Shown here: one piece after another, positions 36,178 to 45,748 of the stretch | Layout: the number at the start of each line of letters is the position of its first letter | Numbering within the stretch: the stretch's first letter is position 1 | Origin: Mesorhizobium sp. M1C.F.Ca.ET.210.01.1.1 | GTDB taxonomy: Bacteria; Pseudomonadota; Alphaproteobacteria; Rhizobiales; Rhizobiaceae | NCBI RefSeq assembly: GCF_004791585.1 | Contig: NZ_SRUU01000007.1 | Span: 186,001-250,000 of the forward strand | Length of the DNA: 64,000 nucleotides | Direction: 5' to 3' | The notes under the pieces: generated by a model | Databases searched by the model: none | Seen by the model: the letters and a program-made list of their open reading frames with translations, nothing else | Told to the model about the DNA's origin: nothing | Position numbers and translations under genes: made by a program

Positions 36178-37704
36178 ATGCGCCAGCCTCTTTTGCAGAT
36201 GAATGGCATCACCAAGTCGTTTGGCGGCATCTCCGCGCTGAGAGCGGCGGATCTGCGCGTCGGCGCAGGCGAGGTTCACGCTTTGCTGGGTGAAAACGGT
36301 GCCGGCAAATCGACCCTGCTCAAGATCCTGTCGGGAGCTCAGTCGCCGGACGCCGGCGAGATAAATCTTCTTGGCGCGAAGGCCACGTTCAACTCGCCTC
36401 AAGATGCGCAGCGCAGTGGCATAGCGACGATCTACCAGGAACTCACGCTCGTTCCTGGAATGTCGATTGCGGAGAACATCTTCCTTGGCCGTGAACCTGG
36501 CCGGGCAAGCTTCGTGGATTGGGGACGTTTGGTCGACGAGGCGCAAGGCCTGATGTCGAAGGTTGGTCTCGAGAAGAACCCACGCATACTGGCTCGCGAT
36601 CTCTCCGTGGCCGAACAACAATTGGTCGAGATCGCCCGCGCCCTGTCGATGAAATCGAAACTCATCATCATGGATGAGCCGACAGCGGCGCTCTCAAATG
36701 CCGAGGTGGATCGGCTTTTCGACATCGTCAGCGGGTTCCGGGACGAGGGGCTCAGCGTCATATTCGTCACGCACCGTCTGGAAGAGGTCATGCGCGTGTG
36801 CGACCGCTTCACCATCCTGCGCGACGGCGCGTTTGTCTGCGAAGGAGACGTCGCCGATACCTCCATAGATGTCATCATCCGTCACATGGTCGGCCGCGAG
36901 ATCACCGCGATGCAACGGCGCCCGGCGCCGGCCGCGACCGAGAGGGTCGTCCTTCGTGTCGAGAATCTGTCGCGGCGCAGGGGCGCCGAAGGGCTGAATG
37001 CCATGGCCTTGCATGACGTCTGTTTCGAGGTTCGACGCGGCGAAATCCTCGGCATCGCCGGGCTGGTCGGCTCCGGTCGCACGGAGACGGCGCGCGCCAT
37101 CTTTGGCGCGGATCCGTTCGATTCCGGGAATATCTTTATCGATGGCGTGTCGTTGCGGCCGACATCGCCGCAAGACGCCATCCGAAGAGGCATCGGCCTA
37201 GTGCCAGAAGACAGGAAGCAGCAAGCCCTGTTCCTGTCGCAGTCGATCCGTGCAAACCTGACGGTCACCGCGCAAGACCGGGTTTCCCGGCTGGGTGTCT
37301 TCATCGATTCAGGTGCCGAGGACACCTTGATCGCGGAGTATCGGAAACTGCTTCGCATCCGGATGCTGGGGCCGGAGCAGATCGTCTCCGACCTCTCGGG
37401 TGGCAACCAGCAGAAGATTGTCCTGGCACGTTGGCTCGCTCTTGGTCCCAAGGTGCTCATCGTGGACGAGCCGACCCGCGGGATCGATGTCGGGGCCAAG
37501 GCCGAAGTCCACAATCTGCTGTTTCAAATGGCAAGCACTGGGATCGCCATCGTCGTGATCTCTTCGGAGCTGCCCGAGGTGCTGGCCATCAGCGACCGCA
37601 TCATCACCATGCGCGAGGGCCGCGTCACCGGCGAGGTGCAGGCCGACGCCGCCAATCCAGAAATGCTGATGGCCCTGATGACCGTGGATGCGGTCCTGGC
37701 ATGA
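36178..37704 (+). CDS. sugar ABC importer ATPase (RbsA/MglA type)
   Basis: A 508-residue protein with two ATPase domains. The first has GENGAGKST, signature LSVAEQQLVE and MDEPTAALS; the second has the degenerate loop GLVGSGRTE, signature LSGGNQQKI and VDEPTRGID. This asymmetry is normal for RbsA-type proteins. ATG 36178 is used; an in-frame TTG at 36166 is a possible start. No strong ribosome site is visible for either. Confidence 0.9.
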   Translation: MRQPLLQMNGITKSFGGISALRAADLRVGAGEVHALLGENGAGKSTLLKILSGAQSPDAGEINLLGAKATFNSPQDAQRSGIATIYQELTLVPGMSIAENIFLGREPGRASFVDWGRLVDEAQGLMSKVGLEKNPRILARDLSVAEQQLVEIARALSMKSKLIIMDEPTAALSNAEVDRLFDIVSGFRDEGLSVIFVTHRLEEVMRVCDRFTILRDGAFVCEGDVADTSIDVIIRHMVGREITAMQRRPAPAATERVVLRVENLSRRRGAEGLNAMALHDVCFEVRRGEILGIAGLVGSGRTETARAIFGADPFDSGNIFIDGVSLRPTSPQDAIRRGIGLVPEDRKQQALFLSQSIRANLTVTAQDRVSRLGVFIDSGAEDTLIAEYRKLLRIRMLGPEQIVSDLSGGNQQKIVLARWLALGPKVLIVDEPTRGIDVGAKAEVHNLLFQMASTGIAIVVISSELPEVLAISDRIITMREGRVTGEVQADAANPEMLMALMTVDAVLA

Positions 37705-37727
37705 GAGATCAACCAGGGGAGAACGAC

Positions 37728-38759
37728 ATGGCGCAAGTGGCAGCGGAGGCACCGGTCCCGAAGCGACAGCAAATTCGGCCGTTCAATGTGGTGGCGCGCT
37801 TCGCGCCAGTGCTGTTCCTTGTGGTCCTCATGATCGGCTTCTCGATCCTCGAGCCGCGATTTCTCACGCCGCTGAACCTTTTCAACGTGCTCCGCCAGGT
37901 CTCGATCTACGGACTGCTGGCGATAGGAATGACCTTCGTCATCCTCACCGCCGGAATAGACCTTTCGATAGGCTCGATCCTAGCATTGGCAGGGCTTGTC
38001 GCGGCGGTGGTAGCTAAGGGCGGCCTCGACAATCGTTTCAGTGTTGGCGATGGATCGGCCGCAACGGGTTTCGGTTGGGAGGTCGCAGCGCTGGCAGCGA
38101 TCGGCGTAGGCGTCGCGGCAGGATTTGTTCAAGGGCTGGCTATCACCCGGTTCAAGGTGCCGCCTTTCGTAGTGACGCTGGGCGGCATGTCAGCCTTTCG
38201 CGGTGCGGCCTTGCTCTTTTCCGGCGGCGGGCCGGTCAGCGGCTTCGACGAAGCATTTGTCTGGTGGGGCCAAGGTAAGCTGGGGCCAGTCCCGGTTCCG
38301 GTTCTGATCTTCGTTCTGTTCGCGATCATCGCGCACATAACGTTGAGCTACACGCGCTACGGCCGGCAGATCTATGCAGTTGGCGGAAACCCCGAAGCTG
38401 CGCGCCTCGCTGGCCTCAACGTCCAGAAGATTATCCTCAGTGTCTATGTCATCACCGGCTTCTTCGCAGGCCTCGGCGCTTTCGTCTTGGCGGCAAGACT
38501 GAACTCGGCTGAGGCCGTGGCAGGTACGGGTTTTGAATTGACTGTCATTGCCTCGGTTGTGATTGGTGGGACCAGCCTCTTTGGGGGCACCGGGACAATA
38601 TTCGGCACGGTCATCGGCACCGTCCTCATCGGTGTCCTGCTCAACGGCCTCGTTCTTCTAGATGTCTCGGCTTACGTCCAGCAAATCATCATCGGGATGA
38701 TCATCGTTCTGGCGGTTGCGTTCGACACCTTCGTGAAATCACGACGCCGGATCTTGTGA
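37728..38759 (+). CDS. sugar ABC importer permease (RbsC type)
   Basis: A 343-residue membrane protein with 8-10 hydrophobic segments. The family signature FVILTAGIDLSIGSILAL is at about residues 68-85 and VIGGTSLFGGTGTIFGTVIG at about 273-292. AGGGGAG lies 9 bases before the ATG. It is the third transport gene of the operon. Confidence 0.92.
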   Translation: MAQVAAEAPVPKRQQIRPFNVVARFAPVLFLVVLMIGFSILEPRFLTPLNLFNVLRQVSIYGLLAIGMTFVILTAGIDLSIGSILALAGLVAAVVAKGGLDNRFSVGDGSAATGFGWEVAALAAIGVGVAAGFVQGLAITRFKVPPFVVTLGGMSAFRGAALLFSGGGPVSGFDEAFVWWGQGKLGPVPVPVLIFVLFAIIAHITLSYTRYGRQIYAVGGNPEAARLAGLNVQKIILSVYVITGFFAGLGAFVLAARLNSAEAVAGTGFELTVIASVVIGGTSLFGGTGTIFGTVIGTVLIGVLLNGLVLLDVSAYVQQIIIGMIIVLAVAFDTFVKSRRRIL

Positions 38760-38861
38760 GGCGATCACGGCTCGCCGTCACAACTCGTGGCGTTTTGCCA
38801 CCTTACCAAAGCAGCATCAGACAACAGGCGCCGGAAGCGGCGCTCATTGGAGTTACCGACG

Positions 38862-39635
38862 ATGACAAAGAGTTCTCTGCCAAGCTTCGGCCTTCACGGG
38901 AAGGTCGTGATGGTGAGCGGCGCCGGGCGCGGTATTGGCCGGGCCTGTGCGTTGGCATGCGCCGAGGCGGGAGCCGACATCGTTGCGATCGTCCGTGACG
39001 ACAATGCCGGCAAGGATTTGACCTCGGACATCGAAGCGCTCGGGCGCCGCGCATTGATTGTCCCATTGGACATATCCGAGACCCGACGAATTGAAGACGC
39101 CGTGCGCGATGCGGTAGCCCATTTCGGCCAAATCGACATCCTGGTTAATAATATCGGCATTTCGCGGCGAAGCTTGGCGCAATCCGTCAGCGAGGAGGAC
39201 TTCGATCTGGTTCTCGGCACGAACCTCAAAGGCACGTTCTTCCTGACGCAGGCTGTGGCAAGGACAATGATCGAGCGTCGTACTGGCCGCATCCTCAACA
39301 TCAGTTCCCAGGCCGGGACCGTCACGCTGCGCGAGGAATCGATCTATTGCATGTCGAAGGCTGCCATCAATCATCTCACCAGGTGCCTGGCGGCGGAGTG
39401 GGGTCCGTTGGGAATTGCTGTGAACAGTATTTCGCCGACTTTTATCTGGACCGACTCGACGCGTCCGTATCTGAGTGACCCCGAGGCGCATCGAAAGACG
39501 CTCGCGCACATTCCGCTCGGCCGGATTGGCGAGACGGAAGATGTCGCCGGCGCGGTGGTGTACCTGGCGTCACCTGCGGGCGCTCTTGTCAACGGGGCGA
39601 ACCTCATGATCGATGGGGGTTGGTCGATCGCATAA
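38862..39635 (+). CDS. SDR-family oxidoreductase
   Basis: A 257-residue classical SDR. The coenzyme site SGAGRGIG is at about residues 17-24, NNIG follows, and the catalytic Ser-Tyr-Lys appears as SSQAG...YCMSK. It probably oxidises the sugar or sugar acid imported by the upstream genes, as the only metabolic dehydrogenase in this operon. The start is 103 bases after the permease gene, so a separate promoter is possible. The 301 bases after it (39636-39936) show no credible gene. Confidence 0.86.
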   Translation: MTKSSLPSFGLHGKVVMVSGAGRGIGRACALACAEAGADIVAIVRDDNAGKDLTSDIEALGRRALIVPLDISETRRIEDAVRDAVAHFGQIDILVNNIGISRRSLAQSVSEEDFDLVLGTNLKGTFFLTQAVARTMIERRTGRILNISSQAGTVTLREESIYCMSKAAINHLTRCLAAEWGPLGIAVNSISPTFIWTDSTRPYLSDPEAHRKTLAHIPLGRIGETEDVAGAVVYLASPAGALVNGANLMIDGGWSIA

Positions 39636-39936
39636 GATAAGTGGACTCCACTGTGTTCATTGCCATGAGGCTCGCGACGATCCGCGAGACAGCGAGTCGG
39701 TCGAATACGGTGGTTCCAGTTTCGCCTCGTTAGATTGGCGCGGACGAACTTGTTGCCGAACTGGCGGGTGGCCGCCGTCGGCGCGCAAGCCCGGCCAACC
39801 CAATAGCGGCTCTGGTTCAGTATTATATCCTTGCCCACGCGATGGCTGTGCCGACTTTGGACGCTTCCGTGAGAAAACGGCTTTGGGACAGCCCCTTCCG
39901 ATGGTATTTGCGCTGACGTAACCAAAAGATGCGGCC

Positions 39937-41094
39937 GTGAGCACGACAAGCCTACTGCGCCATATCAACGCCAGGCGTTGTCTGAGACTGCTGCAAAACG
40001 GCCGGCAGCTTTCTCGCGCCGACATGGCTCGGCAGCTCGGCCTGACAAGGGCCACGATCGGCAACGCCATGCGCGTTCTGCTCGATGCCGGCCTGGTCGT
40101 CGAGAGTGCCGAAATGTCCCCCGAATCGCGCAAGGGTCGTCCGGGCGTCGGCGTGACGCTCAACCCTTCGGGCGCCTATTTTGTTGGGGTCGATGTCGGC
40201 ACGCGCTCCTTGACCGGAGTGCTGCTCGACCTGCAGATGAATGTCGTCAGCCGGATCGTCGAGCCGACCGGCCCGCGCTACCGCGACGCCGGGCATATAT
40301 CGGCAAAGCTGCTCTCGCTGATCGAGAGGCTGCTCAGCGAAAGCCCCACCTTGCAGGATAAGGTGGAGGGCATCGGCATTTCGGTGCCGGGCCTTGTCGG
40401 CCGCGACGGCAGCGTGGTGCATGCGCCATTCCTCGAATGGCGCAACTATCCGCTTCAGGCGGAACTGACGCGGAAGGCGCCGGCCGACTGGTCGGTCATG
40501 GTCTGCAACGACGCCTTCGCCTTCGCCAATGCCGAGCTTGCCGCCTCCGCCACGGCGAAGGCCGGCAGTATGCTGGTCGTTCTCCTGGCCGAGGGCATCG
40601 GCGGGGCCATCATCGATGACGGCCGCGTCGTGATGGGCGGGCATGGCTATTCCGGCGAAATCGGGCACACCATCGTTTCCGCCGGCGGACGCGTCGATAC
40701 ATTCGAGATGCTGGCCGGGGCCAAGCTTTTCACGCGGCTGTTCGAAGAGGGTCAGCCGGTGGCCGACGGCGTTCAGATGCTGCTTGCAGGCATCGGCAAC
40801 AAGGAAGTGGACGCCGCGCTCGACGCCTGGGTCAGCGGCCTTTCAGCCGGCCTCGTCAACGCCATTCACCTGCTCGATCCCGGGCGCATCGTCCTCGGCG
40901 GCCCGCTGGCCGGCCTCTATCCCAAACTCAGCCGGCGGATTCAGGCCGACATCAAGCGGCGGCTTCTGGCGGGCTTCACCATGCCCGAGATCAGGGTGGC
41001 GCAGTTCGGCGCCGATGGCGCCGCGATCGGCGCGGCGGCCACTATCCGCGACACGCTTTTCGCTCTGCCGGATCTCGAGACCAACACGCTGTAA
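39937..41094 (+). CDS. ROK-family transcriptional repressor (paralogue)
   Basis: A 385-residue ROK regulator from a GTG start. The winged helix (LRLLQNGRQLSRADMARQLG, then LTRATIGNAMRVLLDAGL) and the sugar-binding fold (GVDVGTRSLTGVLLD, GIGGAIIDDG) are clear; the CxCG zinc motif is missing, as in the ROK protein at 33018. It is followed 187 bases later by a palindrome and the second sugar operon, which it probably represses. Confidence 0.9.
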   Translation: MSTTSLLRHINARRCLRLLQNGRQLSRADMARQLGLTRATIGNAMRVLLDAGLVVESAEMSPESRKGRPGVGVTLNPSGAYFVGVDVGTRSLTGVLLDLQMNVVSRIVEPTGPRYRDAGHISAKLLSLIERLLSESPTLQDKVEGIGISVPGLVGRDGSVVHAPFLEWRNYPLQAELTRKAPADWSVMVCNDAFAFANAELAASATAKAGSMLVVLLAEGIGGAIIDDGRVVMGGHGYSGEIGHTIVSAGGRVDTFEMLAGAKLFTRLFEEGQPVADGVQMLLAGIGNKEVDAALDAWVSGLSAGLVNAIHLLDPGRIVLGGPLAGLYPKLSRRIQADIKRRLLAGFTMPEIRVAQFGADGAAIGAAATIRDTLFALPDLETNTL

Positions 41095-41280
41095 CGCATT
41101 CCACAGCGTTTTTCCGCCACGTTTCGCGCAGCGTCGTATGCGGTCGCGGCCATCTCATTTGCAAGCCACATGAACGAGTTAGCGCGGAGAGGGCTACGTC
41201 GAGCCGCGCCATCTTCGCGTTTGGTACGACACCGTTGCAGAAATTCTGATTAAGCGCCTTGACGCGAGGCGTTTTGTGCT

Positions 41281-41309
41281 ATTTGTTTTTGTATAAGACA
41301 AAAACAAAT
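41281..41309. promoter_or_regulatory. 29-bp palindromic operator
   Basis: Perfect 12-base arms, ATTTGTTTTTGT and ACAAAAACAAAT, separated by ATAAG. It ends 16 bases before the TTG start of the second sugar operon. Size, symmetry and position fit an operator for the ROK repressor just upstream; AT-rich half-sites are usual for ROK regulators. Confidence 0.65.
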
Positions 41310-41325
41310 ATCAGGGAGTGAGCCT

Positions 41326-42405
41326 TTGCCCGTCAAGAAAGACGCCCGGTGTCTGCGTGTCGGTATCCTCGGTTGCGGACCGATCTCGCAATTCGCGCAT
41401 CTGGAATCGGCGCAGAAAGGCAGGAATGTCGTCCTCCAGGCCGTGTGCGATGCCGATGTCGATCTGGCGCGGCGGTTCGGCTCCTTCTACGACGCGATCA
41501 GCATCTACAACGACTATGACCGCATGCTCGCCGATCCCGAGATTGAGGCGATCGTCATCGGCATTTCCGACGCCTTCCACGTTCCGGCGGCGATAAAGGC
41601 GCTCTCGGCCGGCAAGCATGTCCTCTGCGAAAAGCCGATCGCCATGTCGGTGGAGGAGGCGAAAGAACTGAAAGGCCATGTGGAGCGCACCGGCCTTGTG
41701 CTTCAGATCGGCCACATGCTGCGCTTCGATCCGGGCATCCAGGCGGCACATGAGTTCGCCACCGGCGAGATGGGCTCGCTGCTGGCGCTGAAAGCCTGGT
41801 ACTGCGATTCCACCCACCGCTACACCATGACCGATGCAATTCAGCCCGTGCCGAGAACTGGCGCCAAGGCGCTGAAGCCCGCCGGAGACCAGAAGGCCGA
41901 TCGCCAGCGCTATTTCATGCTGGCGCATGGCAGCCATCTCGTCGATCTCGCGCGCTATCTGGCGGGGCCGATCAAGTCCGTCCAGGCGCGCCTGCTCGAG
42001 CGCTTCGGCGCCTATTGCTGGTTCGTCGACACGGAATTCCAAAACGGCGCGCTCGGCCATCTCGATCTGACGCTGCCGGTCCGGATGGATTGGCACGAGG
42101 GCTTCCAGCTTTATGGCGAGAACGGCAGCGCCACCGGCAAGATCTTCAATCCCTGGTACTACAAGTCCAGCGAGGTCGACATCTTTCGCGAAAGCAGCGC
42201 GTCCTCCGAGCGCGTGCTTGGCGCCGACGGCCATTTCTACCGCCGCCAGCTCGAAGGCTTCGCCGACGTCGTCCTGAACGGCACGCCGATGAACGGCGCT
42301 TCGATCGAGGACGGCGTCGCGTCCGTCCGCGCCATGGTGGCGATCGGCCAGTCGGTGCGCAGCGGCAAGCCCGTCGATCTGGCGGACGCCTCGGGACCGG
42401 TCTGA
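41326..42405 (+). CDS. Gfo/Idh/MocA-family dehydrogenase
   Basis: A 359-residue NAD(P)-dependent dehydrogenase. The Rossmann motif GILGCGPIS is at about residues 11-19 and the family EKPIAMSVEEAKEL is at about 102-115. A TTG start is chosen because AGGGAG precedes it closely and no ATG is available in frame. It probably oxidises a sugar or inositol ring. Its stop overlaps the next start by one base (TGATG), so six further genes are coupled behind it. Confidence 0.9.
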   Translation: MPVKKDARCLRVGILGCGPISQFAHLESAQKGRNVVLQAVCDADVDLARRFGSFYDAISIYNDYDRMLADPEIEAIVIGISDAFHVPAAIKALSAGKHVLCEKPIAMSVEEAKELKGHVERTGLVLQIGHMLRFDPGIQAAHEFATGEMGSLLALKAWYCDSTHRYTMTDAIQPVPRTGAKALKPAGDQKADRQRYFMLAHGSHLVDLARYLAGPIKSVQARLLERFGAYCWFVDTEFQNGALGHLDLTLPVRMDWHEGFQLYGENGSATGKIFNPWYYKSSEVDIFRESSASSERVLGADGHFYRRQLEGFADVVLNGTPMNGASIEDGVASVRAMVAIGQSVRSGKPVDLADASGPV

Positions 42406-43232
42406 TGTATCCCGCAATCTTTGCCCGGACCTATCCGCTCGGCCCTGTCGACGAGCTGCTCTCGGCGATCAAGAAGGATGGCTATGAGGGCATGCAGTTC
42501 AACCTGTCGTGCCTGGGTTTGGCCAGCCTTCCGGACTCCGTCCCTGCCGGTGAGCTGAAAGCGTTTGCCGCGGCTGCCCGCAAGCGCGGCCTGGCGATCG
42601 CTGGTCTCTCCGGCACCTATAACATGGTCCATCCCGATGCGGCGATGCGCCGTGCGGCCCGCGCCCGCTTCGCCAATGTCGTCGCCGCCGCGCCGCTGCT
42701 CGGCGCGCCGATCGTGACGCTGTGCACCGGCTCGCGCAACGCCGACGACATGTGGGCAGCCCACCCCGACAACGCCTCGCCGTCCGCATGGACCGATCTG
42801 CGCGCCGAGCTCGACGCGGCGCTCGAGCTTGCCGAAAAGCACGATATCCGGCTCGGTGTCGAGCCCGAGCCTGGCAACGTCGTCGCCAATGCCGTTCTCG
42901 CGAGGCGGATCCTCGACGAGGTCAAGAGCCCGCGCCTTGGCATCATCCTCGATGCCGCCAATCTCGTCGGCGACAGGCTGAGCGACCAGGCCTGCGTCAT
43001 GGATGAGGCGGTGGACCAGCTCGGCGAGCACATCATCCTGGCGCATGCCAAGGATGTCGACCGTACCGGCAAGGTGGTCGCCACGGGCGCCGGCGCCGTC
43101 GACCTCCACCGGTTCCTGCGGCTCTTGCGTTCCTGCGGCTACGACCAGGCGGTCGTCGCGCACGGCTTCGAGCACAAGGATGCGGCGGCGTCGGGCGCGG
43201 CCCTGCGCATGCTTCTTGGGGACGTCTCGTGA
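42405..43232 (+). CDS. sugar phosphate isomerase/epimerase (TIM barrel)
   Basis: A 275-residue xylose-isomerase-like AP-endonuclease-2 fold protein. Metal ligands are suggested by GVEPEPGN, ILDAANLV and LAHAKD. Such enzymes isomerise or epimerise keto sugars and their oxidised forms; a 3-keto product of the preceding dehydrogenase would be a natural substrate. Translation is coupled to the genes on both sides (1-base and 4-base overlaps). Confidence 0.87.
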   Translation: MYPAIFARTYPLGPVDELLSAIKKDGYEGMQFNLSCLGLASLPDSVPAGELKAFAAAARKRGLAIAGLSGTYNMVHPDAAMRRAARARFANVVAAAPLLGAPIVTLCTGSRNADDMWAAHPDNASPSAWTDLRAELDAALELAEKHDIRLGVEPEPGNVVANAVLARRILDEVKSPRLGIILDAANLVGDRLSDQACVMDEAVDQLGEHIILAHAKDVDRTGKVVATGAGAVDLHRFLRLLRSCGYDQAVVAHGFEHKDAAASGAALRMLLGDVS

Positions 43233-44047
43233 CCGCCGGTACCTTCACCACCGTTGACGGCTGCGCTCTGACCTTCGATGTCGTGGGCAAAGGGCAGCCG
43301 GTGCTGTGGCAGCACGGGCTCGGCGCGCCACTCGATCAGCCGGTCGAAGTGTTCCCGCAAGACAGCGGCCTGCAGCGCATCACGTTGATGTGCCGGGGCC
43401 ACGACGTCTCTTCGCTTGGCGATCCGTCGCGACTTTCGATCGCGCAATTCGCCGACGATGCCCTGGCGTTGCTCGACCATCTCGGCATCGAACAGGCAGC
43501 GGTCGGCGGCATCTCATTGGGCGCGGCGATCGCGCTGCGGCTGGCAAGCCTCAACGCCGTGCGCGTTGCCAAGCTGGTGCTGGCGCGGCCTGCCTGGGTG
43601 GATGCACCTTCCATCGCGCGCCAGCACGGCCATCGCGTCGCGGCGCAGTATCTCGAAACATACGGCGCCGAAGAAGGCGCGGAGCGTTTTCGCGCCTCGC
43701 CGGAGTTCCTCGAGGTCAAGGCGGCCTCGCCGGACAACGCGGCTTCGCTGATCGGTTTCTTCAAGCGCCCGCGGCCCGACACCACGATCGCGCTTCTCTC
43801 GCGTATTCCGCTCGACTGGCCGGGCGTGAACCGCGCCCAAATCGCGAGGATCCGGCGGCCAGCGCTCATCATCGGCAATGATCAGGACTACGTCCACCCG
43901 CTGGCCTATGCGCGTGAGTTGGCCGGCCTCATTCCGGGCGCCCGGCTGTCCGAGATCACGTCGAAGACAATCGACCGCGCGGCCTATGTCGCCGAGTTCC
44001 GCAACGCCTTGGCAAGCTTCCTCCCGGACGTTGGAGGCGATCGATGA
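43229..44047 (+). CDS. alpha/beta hydrolase
   Basis: A 272-residue alpha/beta-hydrolase-fold protein from a GTG overlapping the previous stop. The nucleophile elbow is GGISLG, and the acid may be in IGNDQDYVHP. The usual catalytic histidine near the C-terminus is not evident: the expected position reads ITSKTIDRAAYVAEF. It may use another histidine or be impaired. A lactone- or ester-hydrolysing step in the sugar pathway is possible but inferred. Confidence 0.82.
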   Translation: MTAGTFTTVDGCALTFDVVGKGQPVLWQHGLGAPLDQPVEVFPQDSGLQRITLMCRGHDVSSLGDPSRLSIAQFADDALALLDHLGIEQAAVGGISLGAAIALRLASLNAVRVAKLVLARPAWVDAPSIARQHGHRVAAQYLETYGAEEGAERFRASPEFLEVKAASPDNAASLIGFFKRPRPDTTIALLSRIPLDWPGVNRAQIARIRRPALIIGNDQDYVHPLAYARELAGLIPGARLSEITSKTIDRAAYVAEFRNALASFLPDVGGDR

Positions 44048-44991
44048 TCCGCTCGATCCTGGTCGTCGATGTCGGTGGCACGTCGGTCAAATGCGGCATG
44101 GTTGTCGACCGTGTTCCGCAGGCCGGCGAGCGTCTCTTCCCGTCCGCCTTGCTGCGCAATGGCGATCCCGTCGGCAGCTTCGCCAGGCTCGTCAGGGAGT
44201 TCTGCGTCGAGGCGGGTCTCACCCCCGACCTGATGGTCTCGACCGTTCCGGGCTTCATCGACATCGACGGTGACCGTGTCCTCTTCGCCGGCAATGTGCC
44301 CGAGCTCAACGGCCATCATCTGGCGAGCGAGCTTGGCGACGTGCTCGGCTTACCCGTCATCATCGAACGCGACTCCGTGCTGGTGCTGGCAGGTGAGGTG
44401 ATCGCGGGCGCCGCGAAAGGCGCCGACAGCGTGCTTGGCCTGTTCTTCGGCACCGGCGTCGGCGGCGCCTTCCTGCAGGGCGGCGAAGCGTTTCGCGGCG
44501 GCGGCTGGGCGCTGGAGATTGGCCATATGCCGTTCGGCAATGAGGGCAGGAGGCTGGAGGGACTGCGCACCGACTGCCTGGAGACCTATGTCTCCGGCCG
44601 CGCCCTGGAAGTGATTGCCGAGAGATATGGCGTCCCCGTCACCCAGGTTTTTGTCGAGTCGCGGCGCATCCCCGGCCTTGGCGCCGACATCGGCCGGTTC
44701 GTGCGCGACCAGGCGCTCGCCATCGGCACGGCTGTGGCGCTGTTTTCTCCGTCCACGATCGTGCTTGGGGGAGGGGTCTGCGCGATCGATGAATTCCCGC
44801 GCCGGCAGCTGGAGGAACTGGTGGCTCTGCGGGCACCCTTCTCCGAGACGGGCCGCCCAATGGATCTGCGCTGGGCCGGACTCGGATGGCGCGCCGTCCT
44901 CTATGGCGGTCTCAAGGCCGCCGACGACTACGCCGCGGCTCGATCGATGCCGGCATCGCAAGAGAAGCAAGAACGGGAGTCCCTGCCATGA
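44044..44991 (+). CDS. ROK-family sugar kinase
   Basis: A 315-residue ROK protein without a DNA-binding domain. The phosphate loop DVGGTSVKCG is at about residues 9-18, GTGVGGAFL at about 139-147 and the EIGHMPFGNEG region at about 159-169, but the CxCGxxGC zinc cluster is degenerate (one cysteine in TDCLE). It should phosphorylate a hexose or derived sugar, allose-kinase style. It overlaps its neighbours by 4 bases on each side. Confidence 0.86.
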   Translation: MIRSILVVDVGGTSVKCGMVVDRVPQAGERLFPSALLRNGDPVGSFARLVREFCVEAGLTPDLMVSTVPGFIDIDGDRVLFAGNVPELNGHHLASELGDVLGLPVIIERDSVLVLAGEVIAGAAKGADSVLGLFFGTGVGGAFLQGGEAFRGGGWALEIGHMPFGNEGRRLEGLRTDCLETYVSGRALEVIAERYGVPVTQVFVESRRIPGLGADIGRFVRDQALAIGTAVALFSPSTIVLGGGVCAIDEFPRRQLEELVALRAPFSETGRPMDLRWAGLGWRAVLYGGLKAADDYAAARSMPASQEKQERESLP

Positions 44992-45728
44992 GCCTGTTGG
45001 AGCTGAAGAACATCTCGCGCCAGTTCGGCGCCATCCACGCCGTCGAGGACGTGTCGTTCAAGATCGAGCCCGGCGAGATCGTCGGTCTGATGGGCGACAA
45101 TGGCGCCGGCAAGTCGACGCTGGTCAAGATGATCGCCGGCAACTTCCCGGCCTCGTCCGGTAAGATGATCTTCGACGGCCAGGAAGTGCAGTTTGACCAG
45201 CCGTCCGACGCCCGCCGCGCCGGCATCGAGATCGTCTACCAGGACCTGGCGCTCTGCGACAATCTAAGCGCCGCAGCCAACGTCTTCCTCGGCCGCGAGA
45301 TCATGCGCTCGGTCGGCCCGTTCAAATTCCTCGACCATCGCAAGATGCGCGAGCGCGCCGCCGAGCTGTTCCGCGAGCTGCAGTCGGAGACGCGGCCGCG
45401 CGATGTGGTCAAGCGCATGTCGGGCGGCCAGCGCCAAGCGGTCGCCATCGCCCGCACCCGCCTGGCCGACGCCAAGCTGGTGCTGATGGACGAGCCGACC
45501 GCCGCGATATCGGTGCGCCAGGTCGCAGAGGTGCTGGCGCTGATCAAGCGCCTCAAGGAGCGCGGCGTCGCCGTCATCCTGATCTCGCACCGCATGCCCG
45601 ACGTGTTCGGCGTCTGTGAGCGCATCATGGTGCTGCGGCGCGGCCATCTGGTCGCCAACAAGCTCGCTTCGACCAGCTCGCCCGAGGAAATCACCGCCTT
45701 GATCGTCGGCGCCAAGGCCGCAGCCTGA
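44988..45728 (+). CDS. sugar ABC importer ATPase, single domain
   Basis: A 246-residue protein with only one ATPase domain: GDNGAGKST, signature MSGGQRQAV and MDEPTAAIS. This is the FrcA-like single-domain form rather than the RbsA double form, so a homodimer is expected. It starts with an ATGA overlap on the kinase gene and is followed 20 bases later by its permease. Confidence 0.9.
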   Translation: MSLLELKNISRQFGAIHAVEDVSFKIEPGEIVGLMGDNGAGKSTLVKMIAGNFPASSGKMIFDGQEVQFDQPSDARRAGIEIVYQDLALCDNLSAAANVFLGREIMRSVGPFKFLDHRKMRERAAELFRELQSETRPRDVVKRMSGGQRQAVAIARTRLADAKLVLMDEPTAAISVRQVAEVLALIKRLKERGVAVILISHRMPDVFGVCERIMVLRRGHLVANKLASTSSPEEITALIVGAKAAA

Positions 45729-45748
45729 AGCCAATAGGGGAGGATGAG

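Noticed and set aside
39613..39921. 102-codon ORF between the SDR and the second ROK gene
   Set aside because: No ribosome site and a Cys/Gly/Arg-rich translation without similarity to a family I know.
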